9,200 nt of DNA, taken from assembly GCA_005880605.1 (NCBI GenBank), contig VBIS01000118.1, forward strand, positions 2,286-11,485, in the 5' to 3' direction. Under the pieces are notes generated by a model. That model had not been told where the DNA came from. It did not search any database and was given only the letters and a program-made list of their open reading frames with translations. Positions 4,713 through 9,200 of this stretch are shown in pieces. The position numbers were made by a program, and so were the translations under genes. How positions within the stretch are numbered: the first letter of the stretch is position 1; the number at the start of each line of letters is the position of its first letter. The stretch is from Chloroflexota bacterium. GTDB taxonomy: Bacteria > Chloroflexota > Dormibacteria > CF-121.

Positions 4713-7700
4713 GTGCATCTAAAGTCACTCCGGCTGCAAGGGTTCAAGACCTTTGCCCGCCGCACGGAGTTGCCCTTCAGCCGGGGCATCACGGCGATCG
4801 TCGGCCCCAACGGTAGCGGCAAGTCCAACCTGGTCGATGCAATCCGCTGGGCGCTCGGCGAGCGCAACGCCCGCGGCTTGCGGGGCCAGAAGATGGAGGA
4901 CGTCATCTACTCGGGCGGTCCCGGCAAGTCGGCGGTCGGCATGGCGGAATGCACGCTCACCATCGACAATGCCGACCAGCGGCTCAACGTCGAGTTCAAC
5001 GAGATCGAAGTCGCCCGCCGTCTGTTCCGCTCCGGGGAGAGCGAATACCTGATCAACGGCTCGCGCGCGCGATTGAAAGACATCGACGCGCTGCTGGCCA
5101 GCACCGGCCTGCGCCAGGATGGCTACGCGGTCACGGCGCAGAACGATATCGACTTCGTCATCCAGGCCGCCCCCGCGCTTCGCCGCGAGCTGATCGAAGA
5201 AGCGGCCGGCGTGCGGCGTCTCCGCGACCAGCGGCAGGAAGCGATCAACCGGCTGGGGGAGGCGGATCGCGACATGCGACGCGCGCGCGACATTCTCAAT
5301 GAGCTGAGTCCCCGCGCCGAGGAGTTGCGTACGCAGGCGGCGTCCGCCGAGGAGTACCGGAAAGTCGCCGACGCGCTCAAGGTGTTGCAAGGCAGCCTCG
5401 CCCGCGATGCCTGGCGCAAGGCGATGGTCCAGCTCCGGAAGGCTCTCGCCCGCCAGCAAACCGCGGACCACAAACGTGTGGCGGCGAACCAGGCGGTCGC
5501 CGAGTTTGAACCGCGCTACGCTGCGCATCGCGCCACGTTGCTTGGCGCGCGCGAAGCGCGCTGGCGTCACCAGGAGGCGGTGGCCGACGTACGCCTCCGC
5601 CTGGCCGAAAGTGAGCACCAGGCGCGGATCGCCCAGGAACGAAACCTGGCCGCCGTTCAAGCGCTGGAAGCGCTGCAGCGAGAGCTCGAACGGTTGGATG
5701 CTTCGGAACAGGCGGGCACCCGCGTCGTTGATGAGCTCGCTCGCGGCGTAGAGGCGGCGCGCAATGAGCTCGAGGCGGCAAGCAGCGCTCTGCAGGCCGC
5801 GGTGGAAGCTGAGCAGGCGGCGCGCGACACGCAGGGGGCGCTCGAGGCGGACCGGATCGCACGCCTCAAGCGGCGCCACGAGGCCCAGCGCGAGACAGCC
5901 TCCGTCGACGCGGAGCTTCGCCAGCTGGAAGGCCGGCGCCAGTTCTTGAGTGAACAGCAGCAGCAGGCGCGGGCCCAGCTCGAGGCCTGGTCGGTTCGAC
6001 ACGCGACCTTAAGCGAGGAGTTCGACCGCCGGAGCCGCATCGCCCAGGCAGCGGGGCATGAGCTTTCGGAGGTAAGCCAGGCGACCGCGAGTCTCGAGCA
6101 GCGCCAGGCTGAGACCGAGGCCGCCGTCGAGGCGGCACGCAAAACAGTCGTGGAGCGAGAGGCGGCGCTGCGTTCACTCGAGGCCGAGCTCGGCGCGCTT
6201 CGGACCTTGCGGGATGGTGCACAACGCCGCTGGCCGATCCGCAGTGACGCCAACTGGGAACGCCTCCTCGAGCTGATCGACGTCGAACCGGTGCATCGGG
6301 TTGCCGTCGAGGCTGCGCTGGAGGGCTGGCTGCACGGCTGGGTGGCGCGCGACCGAGGCAGCTTCGAGAGCGCCTCCGCCGCATTGGCGGCCGCCGATGA
6401 GGCGCGCGACACGCTGCTCTACCCGCAGGACAGCGACACGCCGGCAGCCGTGCCCGACGGACTGCTTCCCGTTATCGACCTCGTGCGCGCCGCCGATCAT
6501 GCCGCCCGGCTCCTGGCCCATCTGCTTCGCGGCGTGGTCCTGGTGGCCGACCGGTCGGAGGGCGCTCGCGTCGTGGAACACCATCCCGAGTTGCGGGCCG
6601 TGACGCCCGGTGGGGAGATCATCACGGCCGTCTCCTATCGAGGCGGGCAGGCCGCGGATGCGCTCCTCGAGGTTCAGTCCCGTATCCGAGACGCCGAGCA
6701 GGCGCTCGATGGCGAGCGGCACGCCGCGCTTCGGGCTGCCGAAGAGGTGGAGCAGCTGGCCGCGGTCCGGTCGGCGTTGACCGCTGAACGGCAAACGATT
6801 TCGGCTCGGGTCGATGCCGCTCGCACCGCGGCGGCGCAGGCTGCCGGCGCGCTGGCTGCCGCTACCGACGGGGTCCAGCGAGAGAGCCAGCAGGAAGGAC
6901 AACTTCGGCAGCAGCTGGTTCGGATCGGCGGACTTCTGCAGCAGGCCGAGCAGACCGAGGTCGAGACGCTGGGCCGCCAGCGTGCCCTGGGCGAGACGGA
7001 GACGACCGCGGACCTGGAGCTCGCGGCGCTCGAGCAGCAGATCGTCGAGGTCGCCGCCAGCCTGCGTGACCTGACCGATCGACGCCAGGAGACGGAGCTC
7101 CGGGCAGCGCTCGCCAGACAGCGGTCCGATGACCTGGACCGCCAGCTCGAGCGGGCTCAGCAAACGCTGCGCTCCCATGGCAACGAGCTCGCCCAGCGCC
7201 GAGCCGCGGAGGGGGAGCTCGCAGTCCAGCCAGCCCTGATCAACGAGGAACGCGTCCGGTGGCTCGAGACCTCGCAGACGCTACGCGTCGAGCTCGAGAC
7301 CCTCGAGGCGGCGCAGCTCCCGGATGTCGACACGCTTGCGGCTCTGGAGGCGCAGCTCCGCGAGGACGAACAACGCAACGTCACGCTGCAGGTCGAGCTC
7401 GCCCATGCGGATGACGCCTGGACCGCATCGGTGGCCGACCACGAGGCGGCGCAGATCGAGGTTGACCGCTGCGCAGTCGCGCTGCGCGAGGGGGGCCAGG
7501 AAGTCGAAGACGACACCGAAGCCATCGAGGACGTCGATTGGCAGAAGACCGAGCGCGAGGTCTCGCGCCTGCAACGACGCCTCGATGCGATGGGCGCCGT
7601 CAACCTGCTGGCGCCCGAGGAATACGCGCAAGTGCGCGACCGCTGCGAAAGCCTGTCGGCCCAACTGGGCGACCTCGAGGCCGCGACCGCGCAGCTCAAC

Positions 7701-8225
7701 GAGCTGCGGCAGCGGCTCGAAGAGGAGATCGACAGTCGCTTCCGCACCGTCTTCCAATCCGTGGCGGTGAACTTCCAGGAATTCTTCGCCGAGCTGTTCG
7801 AGGGCGGCCGCGCGACCCTGCGGCTCGAGGGAGAGGTGGAGGGGAACCCGCTCGATGAGGGCGTGGAGATCCTGGCCCAGACACCCGGCAAGCGGCTGCA
7901 GCCACTCACCCTGCTGTCGGGCGGCGAGCGGGCGCTGACCGCGCTGGCATTCCTGTTCGCCTTGCAGGCCGTGAACCCGAGCCCCTTCTATGTGCTGGAT
8001 GAGGTCGACGCGGCCCTCGACGACGCGAATGTCATGCGGTTCAATCGGGTGCTGAAGCGGCTCTCTGCCGACCAGCAATTCCTGATCGTCACCCACAACC
8101 ACTCGACGATGGCGCAGGCGGAGGTGTTGTACGGCGTCACCCTGGGCGAGCACGGGATCTCGCGGATCGTGTCGGTCCGACTGCATCAGGACGCCCTGAT
8201 CCCGGTAGGTGAACGCTCCGCCTGA
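4713..8225 (+). CDS. smc: Chromosome segregation protein SMC
   Basis: SMC is the ATP-driven, ring-forming subunit of bacterial condensin, which with ScpA and ScpB compacts and separates chromosomes. The 1170-residue length is normal. The N-terminal ATPase half begins at once with HLKSLRLQGFK, has Walker A GPNGSGKS (31-38) and QNDIDFVIQAAPALRRELIEEAAGV, a standard SMC segment. Long Glu/Gln/Ala/Arg-rich coiled coils follow at about 165-505 and 650-1010. Between them, about 507-645 is the hinge (WPIRSDANWERLLEL...GLLPVIDLV...VVLVADRS...GGEIITAVSYRGG), recognisable but divergent. The C-terminal half carries the signature LSGGERALTALAFLFA from 1068 and Walker B FYVLDEVDAALDD with D1096/E1097. GTG 4713 is fixed as the start because the family begins M-x-L-K-x-L. 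No Shine-Dalgarno precedes it. The 3' end overlaps ftsY by 17 nt. ScpA/B are not in the window. Confidence 0.97.
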   Translation: MHLKSLRLQGFKTFARRTELPFSRGITAIVGPNGSGKSNLVDAIRWALGERNARGLRGQKMEDVIYSGGPGKSAVGMAECTLTIDNADQRLNVEFNEIEVARRLFRSGESEYLINGSRARLKDIDALLASTGLRQDGYAVTAQNDIDFVIQAAPALRRELIEEAAGVRRLRDQRQEAINRLGEADRDMRRARDILNELSPRAEELRTQAASAEEYRKVADALKVLQGSLARDAWRKAMVQLRKALARQQTADHKRVAANQAVAEFEPRYAAHRATLLGAREARWRHQEAVADVRLRLAESEHQARIAQERNLAAVQALEALQRELERLDASEQAGTRVVDELARGVEAARNELEAASSALQAAVEAEQAARDTQGALEADRIARLKRRHEAQRETASVDAELRQLEGRRQFLSEQQQQARAQLEAWSVRHATLSEEFDRRSRIAQAAGHELSEVSQATASLEQRQAETEAAVEAARKTVVEREAALRSLEAELGALRTLRDGAQRRWPIRSDANWERLLELIDVEPVHRVAVEAALEGWLHGWVARDRGSFESASAALAAADEARDTLLYPQDSDTPAAVPDGLLPVIDLVRAADHAARLLAHLLRGVVLVADRSEGARVVEHHPELRAVTPGGEIITAVSYRGGQAADALLEVQSRIRDAEQALDGERHAALRAAEEVEQLAAVRSALTAERQTISARVDAARTAAAQAAGALAAATDGVQRESQQEGQLRQQLVRIGGLLQQAEQTEVETLGRQRALGETETTADLELAALEQQIVEVAASLRDLTDRRQETELRAALARQRSDDLDRQLERAQQTLRSHGNELAQRRAAEGELAVQPALINEERVRWLETSQTLRVELETLEAAQLPDVDTLAALEAQLREDEQRNVTLQVELAHADDAWTASVADHEAAQIEVDRCAVALREGGQEVEDDTEAIEDVDWQKTEREVSRLQRRLDAMGAVNLLAPEEYAQVRDRCESLSAQLGDLEAATAQLNELRQRLEEEIDSRFRTVFQSVAVNFQEFFAELFEGGRATLRLEGEVEGNPLDEGVEILAQTPGKRLQPLTLLSGGERALTALAFLFALQAVNPSPFYVLDEVDAALDDANVMRFNRVLKRLSADQQFLIVTHNHSTMAQAEVLYGVTLGEHGISRIVSVRLHQDALIPVGERSA

Positions 8226-9174
8226 GCCGGATGACAGGGCGCCAACCGAGCGCCAGGGATTCTGGAAACGGTTTTCGAAGAGCCTCGACGCTGGTCGCCA
8301 GGCCTACGTTGCCGACCTCAAAGAGGTCTTCGGTCGTCCAGCGCTCGACGATGCCTTCTGGGACGACCTCGAAGCAACGCTAATCGCGGCGGACGTCGGC
8401 GTCCCTACCACCGAGCGAGTGGTTGCGGACCTGCGCCGGCAGGCCGCAGGTGCCCACCTGCGCTCGCCCGCTGATGCGCTTCGTTTCCTGAAAGCCGACC
8501 TTGCTACGCAGATGGGCGATCGCTCGCGGGATCTCAACCTCGAGGGCGCGCCGGCGGTCGTGCTGGTCGTCGGCGTCAATGGATCGGGCAAGACGACGAC
8601 GATTGGAAAGCTGGCCCACCTGTTGGGTCGCGAAGGCCGCCGCCCGCTGCTGGCAGCCGCTGACACGTATCGGGCGGCAGCGATCGAGCAGTTGCGGCTC
8701 TGGGGACAGCGGGCCCAGGTCGATGTCATCGCGCACCAACCGGGGTCCGACCCCGGCGCGGTCGCCTTCGATGCGGTGCAGGCGGCACGCGCCCGCGGCA
8801 TGAGTCCCGTCATCATCGACACCGCGGGCCGGCTGCACACGCGCACCGATTTGATGGAGGAATTGCGGAAGGTCCGCCGGGTACTGCAGCGGCTCGATCC
8901 GCAGTCGCCGCAGGAGGTGCTGGCGGTCCTGGATGCCCACGTCGGGCAGAATTCGGCGCAACAGGTCAAGGTGTTCCAGGAGGCGATTGGGCTGACCGGG
9001 CTGGCGGTGACGAAAATGGATGGCAGCGCCCGGGCGGGCGTTGTGCTTAGTATCGAAGCTGAGCTTTCGGTGCCGGTGAAGCTCGTCGGCATCGGCGAGG
9101 GTCTTGACGACCTCAATCGGTTCGATCCCGGACAATACCTTGATGCGTTGTTGCGGATGGAGGATGCGACATGA
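8209..9174 (+). CDS. ftsY: Signal recognition particle receptor FtsY
   Basis: FtsY is the SRP receptor: it binds Ffh–ribosome complexes at the membrane, and both GTPases hydrolyse GTP as the nascent protein passes to SecYEG. The 321-residue protein has a short N-terminus in place of the long acidic A domain of E. coli FtsY. GFWKRFSKSL (17-26) resembles the amphipathic membrane-targeting helix. The N domain follows (about 33-105), then the G domain with GVNGSGKTT (122-130), DTYRAAAIEQL (152-162), DTAGR (204-208), TKMDG (268-272) and the closing GIGEGLDDLNRFDP. GTG 8209 lies inside the end of smc and has no good Shine-Dalgarno, so translation is probably coupled to smc. Ffh would carry the same G motifs but has an added Met-rich M domain, absent here. 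Confidence 0.96.
   Translation: MNAPPEPDDRAPTERQGFWKRFSKSLDAGRQAYVADLKEVFGRPALDDAFWDDLEATLIAADVGVPTTERVVADLRRQAAGAHLRSPADALRFLKADLATQMGDRSRDLNLEGAPAVVLVVGVNGSGKTTTIGKLAHLLGREGRRPLLAAADTYRAAAIEQLRLWGQRAQVDVIAHQPGSDPGAVAFDAVQAARARGMSPVIIDTAGRLHTRTDLMEELRKVRRVLQRLDPQSPQEVLAVLDAHVGQNSAQQVKVFQEAIGLTGLAVTKMDGSARAGVVLSIEAELSVPVKLVGIGEGLDDLNRFDPGQYLDALLRMEDAT
9159..9163 (+). promoter_or_regulatory. Shine-Dalgarno (GGAGG) of the gene starting at 9171
   Basis: GGAGG stands 7 nt before ATG 9171, the ideal spacing, and decides that start over the in-frame ATG at 9180. It is the clearest ribosome binding site in the window and lies inside the ftsY coding end. Confidence 0.6.
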
Positions 9175-9200
9175 GCTCGATGGATAAACCGGACAACTTC
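9171..9200 (+). CDS. Start of an unidentified gene after ftsY (10 codons visible)
   Basis: ATG 9171 overlaps the ftsY stop as ATGA and has a GGAGG at ideal distance. The frame reads MSSMDKPDNF and stays open to the window end. Ten residues are too few to name the product. The coupling suggests membership of the smc–ftsY operon. In other bacteria ffh or a YlxM-like gene may lie here, but nothing visible supports either. Confidence 0.55.
   Translation, partial: MSSMDKPDNF

Noticed and set aside
4725..6002. Long open frame of about 425 codons antisense to smc, and similar antisense frames at 6174-7178 and 7281-8186
   Set aside because: They lie opposite the strongly conserved smc coding frame. 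Their products are low-complexity Arg/Leu/Ala-rich shadows, as expected in high-GC DNA.
1..9200. CRISPR arrays, insertion sequences, phage genes, toxin–antitoxin or defence genes
   Set aside because: No direct-repeat array, terminal inverted repeats, transposase or phage motifs were seen; the genes are housekeeping plus a molybdate transporter.

Overview
The window is GC-rich (roughly two thirds G+C by eye), tightly packed and almost entirely on the + strand. It looks like a chromosomal core region of a free-living bacterium, not a phage, plasmid or island. The backbone fabG–acpP–rnc–smc–ftsY is a gene order found widely in bacteria, especially Gram-positive and Chloroflexi-like lineages. Several traits suggest a monoderm or high-GC lineage such as Actinomycetota, Chloroflexota or Dormibacterota: a ModA that appears to be a lipoprotein, a ModA motif with paired cysteines, a short FtsY without a long acidic region, GTG starts, and starts that lack a Shine-Dalgarno sequence. 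This placement is inference, and nothing here fixes the phylum.

Layout. Bases 1-195 hold the end of a FabG-type reductase. acpP (256-504) follows, and rnc (RNase III) appears to begin inside the end of acpP. A hairpin sits on the rnc stop codon. Bases 1271-1582 form a non-core gap of about 310 bp. It holds a probable 60-aa minus-strand gene with a short leucine-zipper-like helix and a CPEC motif, a divergent promoter region, and a good extended -10 promoter with an inverted repeat across its -35/-10 spacer. That promoter would drive a four-gene molybdate unit: a MerR/excisionase-type HTH–TOBE regulator, then modA, modB and modC with 6-nt spacing or overlaps. A strong hairpin follows modC. smc (1170 aa) then begins at a GTG with no Shine-Dalgarno sequence, overlaps ftsY by 17 nt, and ftsY overlaps by ATGA the start of an unidentified gene that runs off the end.

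How the genes work together. fabG and acpP serve fatty acid synthesis. rnc, smc and ftsY serve RNA processing, chromosome organisation and membrane protein targeting. The mod unit is functionally separate and looks like a cassette placed between rnc and smc, with its own promoter, a candidate autoregulatory site and its own terminator-like hairpin. The TOBE domain of the regulator and that of ModC both belong to the oxyanion-binding family, so molybdate sensing and uptake are likely linked.

I found no convincing radically new system. The best candidates for something undescribed are the small minus-strand gene, its possible leaderless expression, and the regulator with its promoter palindrome.
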